The notes beneath the pieces were generated by a model that saw only the letters and a list, made by a program, of their open reading frames with translations, was not told the origin of the DNA and did not search any database. A stretch of DNA of 30,207 bases from CAZBLP01 sp964492825 (GTDB taxonomy: Bacteria > DYJV01). Shown here piece by piece: positions 1-7,012 of the stretch (the stretch's first letter is position 1; the number at the start of each line of letters is the position of its first letter). A program made the translations under genes and the position numbers. The stretch lies in the NCBI GenBank assembly GCA_964492825.1, contig CAZBLP010000024.1:1-30207 (forward strand). Reading direction: 5' to 3'.

Positions 1-652
1 CTATATAATCTTGCAATATTCTATGCTTAATCCTGACATCATCTTCGCTGATAATTTCTACAAATCCGCCGAACTTTAAATATTCGTCCAGGCTATTTTT
101 TATAAAAGACAATGATTTTAAAGAATGCAGATTTATTTTAACTCCCCTAAATCTTAAAAACTCTTGGAAACTTAAAGGAAATACTTCAAAACTCAATGTC
201 CTTCCTCTTAAAGAGGTGGATATTTCTTTGCCCAAAAGTTTTGAAGAACTCCCAGTTATAAATATGGATGCATCTACAGTATCATAAATTCTTCGGACAA
301 ATTTTTCCCAATGCTCAACCTCTTGAATTTCATCTAAAAAAAGATATATTTTTTCACTTCTTTTAGATGGAAACATTTCAAAATAAGCTTCAATCATTTC
401 ATTTAAATTATTTAATTTAATTCCAAATAATCTATCATCTTCAAAATTTATGTAAATAATATTTTCTCTGCTGATTTTTTTTCGCAACCTTTTAATTAAG
501 TCATATAAAAGATAAGTTTTACCACTTCGCCTGATACCAATCAGAGAAATAATTTTGTTTGAATATAGAGGGATATCCATATCCCTCTTTTTTATATCCG
601 GTAGTTCTCTTTCAATAAATTCATTAATAATGTATTTAAAAATATCTTTCAT
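1..652 (-). CDS. AAA_14/DUF4143-type ATPase, C-terminal part cut by window edge
   Basis: The gene starts at the ATG at 652 and runs open for 217 codons off the left edge, so the C-terminus is missing. The translation shows a P-loop GIRRSGKT near residues 39-46 and a Walker B with following glutamine, IYLFLDEIQ, near 107-115. After these come the family-typical TGSSSKLL and TSLRGR stretches (sensor and arginine-finger region), then FPLSFQEFL and a FGGF motif. This order is characteristic of the AAA_14 ATPases usually paired with a DUF4143 C-terminal domain, which would lie outside the window. These proteins are common, patchily distributed and often present in several copies per genome. Their role is not established, and links to toxin-antitoxin-like or mobile behaviour are only suggested. 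The ribosome binding site is a modest AAGGA about 10 nt upstream. The promoter region carries tandem repeats, described separately. Confidence 0.85.
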   Translation of the reverse strand, partial: MKDIFKYIINEFIERELPDIKKRDMDIPLYSNKIISLIGIRRSGKTYLLYDLIKRLRKKISRENIIYINFEDDRLFGIKLNNLNEMIEAYFEMFPSKRSEKIYLFLDEIQEVEHWEKFVRRIYDTVDASIFITGSSSKLLGKEISTSLRGRTLSFEVFPLSFQEFLRFRGVKINLHSLKSLSFIKNSLDEYLKFGGFVEIISEDDVRIKHRILQDYI

Positions 653-656
653 GTTT

Positions 657-715
657 ATTTTATCCTTGTAAACAAAGACAACTATATTAAATTTTATCCT
701 TTTTGTAAAGGACAA
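657..715 (-). repeat. two tandem 25-bp operator-like repeats upstream of the ATPase gene
   Basis: Reading the minus strand, unit 1 is 715-691 and unit 2 is 681-657. They are 34 nt apart start to start. Both begin TTGTC and end AAGGATAAAAT, and 19 of 25 positions are identical by hand alignment. Unit 1 also contains a perfect inverted repeat, TCCTTT/AAAGGA (697-702 and 707-712, read on the plus strand). Outer conservation, inner divergence and placement over the promoter fit a pair of protein-binding sites. Confidence 0.55.
681..709 (-). promoter_or_regulatory. sigma70-type promoter of the AAA_14 ATPase gene
   Basis: On the minus strand TTTACA (709-704), a 17-nt spacer and TATAGT (686-681) make a good -35/-10 pair. 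The predicted start site is near 674, leaving a leader of about 22 nt before the ATG at 652. The -35 is embedded in the first of two 25-bp imperfect repeats, and the second repeat covers the start site and leader. That arrangement suggests repressor control. Confidence 0.5.
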
Positions 716-764
716 AGTTGAAGTTAATCCAAATTATTTTTCATATTTTTTTGAATTTTAAGTA

Positions 765-805
765 AAAAATGCGGACTCTTCGGGCTAAAGCCCTCAAAAT
801 GACAG
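765..805. repeat. short intergenic repeat, REP/MITE-like
   Basis: The 653-867 gap lies between two same-strand genes and contains no gene. This stretch holds a GC-richer hairpin, GGGC-TAAA-GCCC (782-793), flanked by GGACTCTT and CTCAAAATGACA. An 11-base core, CCTCAAAATGA, recurs in the clpX-lon gap at about 10017. The form resembles small dispersed intergenic repeats seen in many bacterial genomes. On the minus strand it is followed by a CATTTTTTAC run, so it may also serve as the ileS terminator. Confidence 0.45.
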
Positions 806-867
806 CTTTAATGGTAAATAGAAACTCTTTTGAAAAATTCATATTGGATTTTAAATTTGTTTTTGTT

Positions 868-3630
868 TTACATATTTTCCACAACTTTTCTGCATCTGCT
901 GCAAATTTTGTCTTTGTCATCTGATACAGATTCATCATATTTCCAGCATCTTTGACATTTTTCACCAGTTGCTCGTTCTATTTTTATCTCCATTTCGTCT
1001 AATTTGGTATCAAGTTGCAAGGAGAGTTGAGATATTATTAAAATCATTTTTAGTTCATCATAAATTTTTTCATATTTTACATAATCTTTTTCTTTTGAAA
1101 ATGTTAAAATTACTTTTGCATCAAGAGAATGACCTATTAATTTGTTTTTTCTTGCATCTTCAAGAGTTTTGGATATTTTATCCCTTAATTCAAGCAGGTT
1201 TTCATATTTTTCCAGAATATGAGCATTGTCAAATAACTCATCAGGCTCAGGGAACATCTCTTCATGAATGGAGCAATTGTCTTTTTTGAAATAACCCCAT
1301 GCTTCGTCAGCAGTAAATGACAACACAGGTGCAATTAATTTTAAAATAAATGTTAAAATATTATAAATGGCAGTTTGTGTGGCTCTTCTCTCCTTTGACT
1401 CTGTTGGCTCGCAATACATTCTGTCTTTTAATACATCAAGATAAAAATTACTTAAATCAACAACACAGAAGTTGTGAATCATATGATAAACAATGTGAAA
1501 TTCAAATTCATTGTATCCTTTTAAAACTCTTTTTGCAAGATTGTTAAGACGAGCTAAAATCCATTTGTCAATATCAGGCAATTCACTGTATTCAACTTTA
1601 TTTTTATTATAATCAAAATCATTTAAGCATCCGAGCAGGTATCTTATGGTATTTCTGATTCTTCTGTAACTTTCAGTAACCCTTTTTAAAATTTCTTTGG
1701 ATATTCTGATATCATCCCTGTAATCCTGTGCAGCTACCCATAATCTCAATATTTCAGCACCATATTTATTAATAACTTCATCAGGAGAAATAACATTCCC
1801 TGCGGATTTGGACATTTTCTTGCCTTCACCGTCTACAACAAACCCGTGTGTGAGAACTTCATTGTATGGCGGAATTCCCCTGTTGCCAATTGATATTAGA
1901 AGCGAACTGTGAAACCAGCCTCTGTGCTGGTCAGAACCTTCAAGATACATATCAGCGGGAAAGTTTAAAAGCGGATTATCTTCGCAAACTGCAGCAAAAG
2001 ATGACCCTGAATCAAACCATACATCCAATATGTCTTTTTCTTTTGTAAAACTGCTGCTGCCGCATTCAGGGCAGGTAAATCCGTCAGGCAGAAATTCTTT
2101 TATATCTCTTTTAAACCATGCATCAGCACCTTCATTTAAGAAAATTTCATAAACTTTTTCAAACAATTCTTTTGTTGCAATTAATTTTCCGCAATCTTTG
2201 CAATATGCCACTGTAATTGGAACGCCCCATGAACGCTGCCTTGAAATACACCAGTCAGGTCTGTTTTCAATCATGCTGAATATTCTGTCTTTGCCCCAGG
2301 TTGGTATCCATGTAACTTTATTATTAATTGCATCAAGGGTCTTTTTTCTTAAATCATTTTTCTCCATTGATATAAACCATTGAGATGTTGCTCTGAAAAT
2401 AATAGGTTTTTTACATCTCCAACAATGCGGATAGGAGTGGGTAATGCCTTCTTCTTTTATCAGAGCATTGTGTTGTTTTAAGATTTCATTGACCTTTTTG
2501 TTGGCATTAAAAACAAATGCTCCTTCCAAATCTTTATGACTTACTTCTTTTGTAAATTTACCGTAATCATCAACAGGAGTCAGAATATCAAGTCCATATT
2601 CAAGGGCAACTTCATAGTCCTCCTGCCCATGGCCAGGTGCAGTATGAACAGCACCTGTACCTGCTTCAAGAGTAACATGAGTGCCTAAAATAATTAAGGA
2701 ATCTCTATTAATAAAAGGATGCCGGCACTTGAGCTTTTCAAGTGTCGCTCCTTTAAACACGGCAATTTCATTAAAATCTTTAATTCCGAAATTCTCCATG
2801 CATTTATGGACAAGGTCAGTGGCAAGAATCCAAACTTCATTATTAACCTTAACAGCAGAGTAGTCAAAATCAGGATGCAGGCTGACTGCAAGGTTTGCAG
2901 GAATTGTCCATGGAGTTGTTGTCCATATAACAATATAACAATCTTCATTTTTTAATTTTTCATTAATAAAGGAAAGATTATCCTTTATTTTAAATTTAAC
3001 ATAGATTGACGGAGAAGTTTCGTCATTGTACTCCACTTCAGCTTCAGCAAGAGCTGTAACACATGATGCGCACCAGTAAACAGGTTTTTTGCTTTTATAT
3101 GCAGAGCCCTGTTCGAAAAATTTACCTAATTCCCTTGCTATTTTCGCTTCATATTCATACTTCATAGTTAGATAAGGATTGTCCCAGTCACCTAAAATCC
3201 CCAATCGTTTAAATTCATTTTTTTGTATTTCAATGAATTTTTCCGCATATTTTCTGCACATCTCCCTTTTTTCAGTAACAGGTTTTGTAAAACGCTCTTT
3301 GCCTAAATTTTTATCAACCTGATGCTCTATTGGTAAACCGTGGCAGTCCCAGCCAGGTGTGTAATAACTGTAAAAACCCTGCATTGTTTTATATTTAATA
3401 ATAAAATCTTTTAAAATTTTATTAAGAGCATGTCCCAAATGAATATGGCCGTTTGCATAAGGCGGTCCGTCATGTAAAATATATTTGGGCTGATTTTTTC
3501 TTTTTTCTATAATTTTAAAAAATAACTTATTATTATCCCATTTTTTTATAAATTCCGGCTCTTTTTTAGCAAGATTTGCCTTCATTGGAAAATCTGTTTT
3601 TGGTAAATTTAAAGTATCTTTAAAATCCAT
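868..3630 (-). CDS. ileS: Isoleucyl-tRNA synthetase, bacterial type
   Basis: This cytoplasmic enzyme charges tRNA-Ile with isoleucine and edits misactivated valine. The class I signature HLGH is at residues 64-67 (in HIHLGH) and KMSKS at 605-609. The CP1 editing domain shows GTGAVHTAPGHGQEDY. The C-terminus ends in a zinc-binding pair, CQRCW and CSRC, typical of bacterial IleS. Length is 920 residues, normal for the family. The frame extends 7 codons further up to a TTG at 3651, but that would overlap the upstream gene. The ATG at 3630 has a strong GGAGGG five nucleotides upstream and begins MDFKDTLNLP, the usual IleS N-terminus, so I take 3630. It follows the deoxyhypusine-synthase-like gene by 13 nt and is probably co-transcribed with it. 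I see no T-box leader. Confidence 0.98.
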   Translation of the reverse strand: MDFKDTLNLPKTDFPMKANLAKKEPEFIKKWDNNKLFFKIIEKRKNQPKYILHDGPPYANGHIHLGHALNKILKDFIIKYKTMQGFYSYYTPGWDCHGLPIEHQVDKNLGKERFTKPVTEKREMCRKYAEKFIEIQKNEFKRLGILGDWDNPYLTMKYEYEAKIARELGKFFEQGSAYKSKKPVYWCASCVTALAEAEVEYNDETSPSIYVKFKIKDNLSFINEKLKNEDCYIVIWTTTPWTIPANLAVSLHPDFDYSAVKVNNEVWILATDLVHKCMENFGIKDFNEIAVFKGATLEKLKCRHPFINRDSLIILGTHVTLEAGTGAVHTAPGHGQEDYEVALEYGLDILTPVDDYGKFTKEVSHKDLEGAFVFNANKKVNEILKQHNALIKEEGITHSYPHCWRCKKPIIFRATSQWFISMEKNDLRKKTLDAINNKVTWIPTWGKDRIFSMIENRPDWCISRQRSWGVPITVAYCKDCGKLIATKELFEKVYEIFLNEGADAWFKRDIKEFLPDGFTCPECGSSSFTKEKDILDVWFDSGSSFAAVCEDNPLLNFPADMYLEGSDQHRGWFHSSLLISIGNRGIPPYNEVLTHGFVVDGEGKKMSKSAGNVISPDEVINKYGAEILRLWVAAQDYRDDIRISKEILKRVTESYRRIRNTIRYLLGCLNDFDYNKNKVEYSELPDIDKWILARLNNLAKRVLKGYNEFEFHIVYHMIHNFCVVDLSNFYLDVLKDRMYCEPTESKERRATQTAIYNILTFILKLIAPVLSFTADEAWGYFKKDNCSIHEEMFPEPDELFDNAHILEKYENLLELRDKISKTLEDARKNKLIGHSLDAKVILTFSKEKDYVKYEKIYDELKMILIISQLSLQLDTKLDEMEIKIERATGEKCQRCWKYDESVSDDKDKICSRCRKVVENM

Positions 3631-3643
3631 TATTCCCTCCGAT

Positions 3644-4570
3644 TTATTCAACTCTTTTTAAAATATTTAAAAATATAAGAGGCACCATTATTTCATGATG
3701 GCCGATTATATAATAACCTTTGCCACTGTTTTGCACAGGCCTGTTTACAACATTTACAAGAGGCCTGTAATGTTTTATAAAATCCAAATTAACAGTTACG
3801 AAATTATCTGCTTTATAATTTAAATTTCTAACAAGCGTAAGTGCTTTTAAAAATATTTCAGGTAAAATAACAGCAGAACCTATATTAAAAAATATCCCAT
3901 CTTGCAAGTCTTTTATTGTATTTGCAAAAATTTTAAAATCTTTTAAACTGCCTTCTCCTATTGCCTTGCCACTGGCATTTGGACTCATATGTATAATATC
4001 AGTGCCAACAGCAACATGGACAGTAACAGGAATGTCATGCTCGTATGCTTTTGCAAAAATGGAATATTCTTTATATTTATAATCTGAATTTGCAAGCCAT
4101 TTTCCTATTGATTCGCCTAATCCGAGATTATTTTCATATCCGTTATTAATTGCCCGGTTAATTAATGTATTGGTTTCTTCACTCATACCAAATTCACCTG
4201 ATTTTAACGCTTCATCAACATCTTCGGAAGTGGCTCCATTAATAGCTAATTCAGTGTCATGGATTATAGCAGCACCATTAAAAGCAATGTGGGAAATTAA
4301 ACCTTTTTCAATTAATTTATTAATTAGAGGCGAAAGCCCCACTTTAATAACATGAGCTCCCATTGCCAAAACTATTTTTTTCCTGTTTTTAAAAGCATTT
4401 GCAGAATATTCTATTATTTCCTTAATATCTTTTCCAGCTAAAATATCGGGGATTTGATTAATGAAATTATTTTCAGCAATATTAAAAAAATCATCAGTTT
4501 TGACTTTGCTTTTTCTTTTTGAAAGAGGGTAAGTGTTTAGCTTATTGTATGACAGTTCACTGTATTTCAT
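3644..4570 (-). CDS. Deoxyhypusine-synthase-like conserved protein, function unknown
   Basis: The gene encodes 308 residues beginning MKYSELSYNKLNTYPLSKRK. Conserved-looking blocks are MGAHVIKVGLSPLINKLIEK, HIAFNGAAIIHDTELAINGA (about 103-122), IPVTVHVAVGTDIIHMSP, a GSAVILPEIFLKAL stretch, and NVVNRP followed by GHHEIMVPL near the C-terminus. The lysine-rich GLI..IAFNGA..HD.E.A pattern matches the nucleotide-binding core of the deoxyhypusine synthase superfamily, where archaeal enzymes have a TGAN..HD motif. Bacteria lack eIF5A, so a true deoxyhypusine role is unlikely. Known bacterial relatives include homospermidine synthases, but this protein looks divergent from them. The start is supported by AGGGAG before the ATG. 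It lies directly upstream of ileS with a 13-nt gap, which says little about its function. The assignment rests on motif memory; the exact activity is unknown. Confidence 0.6.
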   Translation of the reverse strand: MKYSELSYNKLNTYPLSKRKSKVKTDDFFNIAENNFINQIPDILAGKDIKEIIEYSANAFKNRKKIVLAMGAHVIKVGLSPLINKLIEKGLISHIAFNGAAIIHDTELAINGATSEDVDEALKSGEFGMSEETNTLINRAINNGYENNLGLGESIGKWLANSDYKYKEYSIFAKAYEHDIPVTVHVAVGTDIIHMSPNASGKAIGEGSLKDFKIFANTIKDLQDGIFFNIGSAVILPEIFLKALTLVRNLNYKADNFVTVNLDFIKHYRPLVNVVNRPVQNSGKGYYIIGHHEIMVPLIFLNILKRVE

Positions 4571-4754
4571 AAAAATTCTCCCTTTGGAATTAGTTGATAG
4601 TAGTGAAAACCAAGTATTAAGTATACAGATTTTAACAATTAATAACTACAAATAACCAATTTTACATTTTCCAATGACTATTGTCTATTGAATATCTGTT
4701 AATATTCATATCATTACAGGTAAAACTTGGCAAGTATTTAAAAAATTTTTTAAT

Positions 4755-4781
4755 TTGACTTATAAATAATTTTAATATAAT
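4755..4781 (+). promoter_or_regulatory. putative sigma70 promoter for the aminotransferase operon
   Basis: TTGACT (4755-4760) and a perfect TATAAT (4776-4781) are separated by 15 nt, shorter than ideal. The surrounding gap, 4571-4932, lies between divergent genes and holds no convincing gene. The predicted leader is about 145 nt. A second TATAAT at 4833-4838 lacks a -35 partner. The rest of the gap is AT-rich, with one small imperfect hairpin around 4671-4689. Confidence 0.45.
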
Positions 4782-4932
4782 TTACCTTTAATAATGGAGA
4801 AAAATAAAAATTTAAAACCTGTTGCAAAAGGGTATAATATCCACGCCATAAAGATTCATACCTTGAAAAGCATCTTTGTTTTCCTGATATTTATGAAAAA
4901 ATTTTCCCATATAATGCGAAAAGGAGTTGATT

Positions 4933-6249
4933 GTGCATTATTCAGAGATTTATGAAAATAAAACAAAAAATTCCAAAGCAATTTTTAATAAATTAAAAAA
5001 TATTATGCCAGGTGGAATTTCACATAATCTCAGATTTTATGAGCCTTATCCTGTTGTTATGACAAAAGGGAAGGGCAGTGAGATTTTTGATGTTGACGAC
5101 AATGTTTATAAAGATTTATGGATGGGCCATTATTCGCATATAGCAGGCCATGCTCCTGATTTTATTACCAAGGCAAATGAGCTTACAATTCCCGACGGCA
5201 CTCATTTGGGCACTGTGAACCCTTATGAGCTGGAGTTGGCAGAGAAAATAAAAAAACATGTTCCTTCAATTGAAATGCTGAGATTTTGCACATCAGGCAC
5301 TGAGGCAAATATGTATGCCATCAGGCTGGCAAGGGGCTATACACAGAAAGAGTTGGTTGTTAAAATGGCAGGAGGATGGCACGGAGCAGGTTCTGAGCTG
5401 TCAAGAGCCATAAAATATCCTTATCAGAACGGGGTAAGCGGTATTTTTAAAAAAATTCACAATTTAACGCAATACATTTATTTTAATGATATTGAGAGAA
5501 GTTTTGAAATTTTACAACAATTCAAAGATAATATTGCTTGTATAATTTTAGAGCCTGTTATTGGTGAAGGCGGATTTCTTCCTGCTAATATAGAATTTTT
5601 GCATTTTTTAAGAGAACAATGCAGTAAAATGAATAGTTTGCTTATATTTGATGAAGTTATAACAGGTTTCAGATTGGGATTAAGCGGTGCTCAGGGGAAA
5701 TTTAATGTTATACCTGATCTGACCACTATGGGTAAAATTGCAGGAGGAGGTTTCAATATTGGCATTGTTGGCGGGAAAAAGGAAATAATGGAGCTTTCTT
5801 CTCCTTTTTACAGAGGTGATAATAAAGTTTTAATAGGCGGCGGTACTTTTTCTGCAACTCCATACACCATGAGAGCCGGATTTGAAATGATTAAGTTTTT
5901 AGAAAATAAAAAGGATGAAATTTTTAAAGAACTAAATGAAAAGGGAGAATATGTCAGAAGTAGAATATCTGATTTTATATTGTCAAACAATATTAATGCC
6001 GTTGTTACAGGAACAGATTCTTTATATATGATTCATTTTCCATATGAAAAGGGTGTGCAGATTAAAACACCTGAAGATATAGGTGCTAAAACTGATATTT
6101 ATAAAAGGGAAAACGAGTTTAAAGTAAGATTGTTAAATGAAGGGCTTCATGTAATGCACGGAGGCGGAGCAATTTCTTATGCTCATTCTTATGAAGATTT
6201 GGATTTTATTATTGAAAAAACATGTAAAGTTTTGGATGAAATGAAATAA
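4933..6249 (+). CDS. Class III PLP aminotransferase, glutamate-1-semialdehyde-aminomutase-like
   Basis: This is a cytosolic PLP enzyme of the fold-type I class III aminotransferase group. It shows the IMPGGISHN N-terminal loop, TSGTEANMYAIRLAR (PLP phosphate region), IFDEVITGFR (Asp that binds the pyridine nitrogen) and GKIAGGG with the Schiff-base lysine at about residue 268. These are arranged as in HemL. It differs from genuine HemL in the first 60 residues (FYEPYPVVMTKGKG, LWMGHYSHIAGH), so I would not call it hemL. A sugar- or amino-acid-specific transaminase or aminomutase is possible. The frame could begin at a TTG at 4927, but AAGGAG (4921-4926) would touch it. The GTG at 4933 has 6-nt spacing and is chosen, giving 438 residues. 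It heads the rightward gene run that ends with lon. Confidence 0.85.
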   Translation: MHYSEIYENKTKNSKAIFNKLKNIMPGGISHNLRFYEPYPVVMTKGKGSEIFDVDDNVYKDLWMGHYSHIAGHAPDFITKANELTIPDGTHLGTVNPYELELAEKIKKHVPSIEMLRFCTSGTEANMYAIRLARGYTQKELVVKMAGGWHGAGSELSRAIKYPYQNGVSGIFKKIHNLTQYIYFNDIERSFEILQQFKDNIACIILEPVIGEGGFLPANIEFLHFLREQCSKMNSLLIFDEVITGFRLGLSGAQGKFNVIPDLTTMGKIAGGGFNIGIVGGKKEIMELSSPFYRGDNKVLIGGGTFSATPYTMRAGFEMIKFLENKKDEIFKELNEKGEYVRSRISDFILSNNINAVVTGTDSLYMIHFPYEKGVQIKTPEDIGAKTDIYKRENEFKVRLLNEGLHVMHGGGAISYAHSYEDLDFIIEKTCKVLDEMK

Positions 6250-6310
6250 TGTATTGCAAAAAAAGGAAAATTAAGGTATTATTTCCAACAAATCGTTTTG
6301 GAGGTATAAA

Positions 6311-6757
6311 ATGAAAAAAATATTATTTATATTTGTTTTATTGACATTTTTATCTGCAATATCAGGTTGTAAAATGGTAGAGGAAGTTGTTAATAAAGAT
6401 AAGCCTGTTCTTGCAAAAGTGGAAAATGTTGCTAATTTCAGGTTTGAGGATTTGCCTGTGCCTAACAATCTTCTTCTTCAAAATGAGGATTCGTTTGTTT
6501 ATGAAACAGATAATTACAGAACAGGTATTTTAAGGTACCGTGGTTCTGATAATTTTAAAAATATAGGAAATTTTTACAAAGCTGAGTTGCCTAAATATAA
6601 TTGGAGCCTGATTAGCTCTATTGAGTATAAAAAAGTTATTCAACTTATATTCCAAAAACCTGGCTGGGTAACCGTACTTTATATTCAGCAGGACGGAAGC
6701 AGCGTAAATCTTACAATTACAATCGGGCCAATATCTAATTCATCAAAAATAAAATAA
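6311..6757 (+). CDS. Small secreted lipoprotein, unknown function
   Basis: The product has 148 residues. The N-terminus MKKILFIFVLLTFLSAISGC is a classic lipoprotein signal with lipobox ISGC and Cys20 as the lipidation site. The mature part is predicted to be anchored in the inner or outer membrane and facing the periplasm. It contains FEDLPVPNNLLL, a segment YRTGILRYRG, then FYKAELPKYNW and alternating hydrophobic strands to the end. This pattern of [F-x-x-L-P-V-P] followed by [R-x-G-x-L-x-Y-x-G] and a terminal beta-rich region recalls an uncharacterised lipoprotein family I know from deltaproteobacteria, but I cannot name it. GGAGG sits 6 nt before the ATG. It is 61 nt downstream of the aminotransferase and 12 nt before the next gene, so it is probably in the same transcript. 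Confidence 0.85.
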   Translation: MKKILFIFVLLTFLSAISGCKMVEEVVNKDKPVLAKVENVANFRFEDLPVPNNLLLQNEDSFVYETDNYRTGILRYRGSDNFKNIGNFYKAELPKYNWSLISSIEYKKVIQLIFQKPGWVTVLYIQQDGSSVNLTITIGPISNSSKIK

Positions 6758-6769
6758 AAGGAGGATTTT

Positions 6770-6997
6770 ATGGAAAAAACTCCTATAGTTGAAGAGTTGA
6801 TTAACAGTAATGAGGAATTTAAAAAATTATGGGAAGAGCATGAAAAATTAAACCGTGTTGTTGATGAAATGTCTTCAAGAGTTTATTTAAGTCCAGAAGA
6901 AGATGTTGAGCTAAAAAGATTAAAGCTTTTGAAATTAAGAGGTAAAGAAAAATTAGTTGAAATAATAGACAATTATAAACGAGAAAAAGGAAATTAG
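6770..6997 (+). CDS. DUF465/YdcH-like small coiled-coil protein
   Basis: The product has 75 residues and is highly charged, with heptad-like Leu spacing throughout. The pattern FKKLWEEHEKLNRVVDEM, then a short break with SPEEDVELKRLKLLKLRGKEKL, matches the DUF465 (YdcH) family of helical-hairpin proteins, whose function is unknown. It has no signal peptide and is presumably cytosolic. AAGGAGG precedes the ATG with 5-6 nt spacing. It starts 12 nt after the lipoprotein gene, and ilvB follows 15 nt after its stop, so it is embedded in the operon. Confidence 0.8.
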   Translation: MEKTPIVEELINSNEEFKKLWEEHEKLNRVVDEMSSRVYLSPEEDVELKRLKLLKLRGKEKLVEIIDNYKREKGN

Positions 6998-7012
6998 AAG
7001 GAGAGTTTCTCT

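Noticed and set aside
741..965. A 74-codon minus-strand frame covering the end of ileS
   Set aside because: It overlaps the zinc-binding C-terminus of ileS in another frame, has no ribosome binding site, and reads as low-complexity Lys/Leu, so it is a shadow.
3631..3651. The TTG start giving a longer IleS
   Set aside because: It would overlap the upstream gene by 8 nt and has no ribosome binding site, while ATG 3630 has GGAGGG and the usual N-terminus.
4571..4750. Possible repeats such as AAGTATT and a small CAAT/ATTG hairpin in the gap upstream of the aminotransferase
   Set aside because: They are short, imperfect and expected in such AT-rich DNA.
4833..4838. A second TATAAT before the aminotransferase gene
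   Set aside because: No -35 box is found at 16-18 nt upstream; the pair at 4755-4781 is better.
4794..4955. A 52-codon frame from an ATG in the leader of the aminotransferase gene
   Set aside because: It has no ribosome binding site, mixed composition, and overlaps the aminotransferase start in another frame, so it is probably chance.
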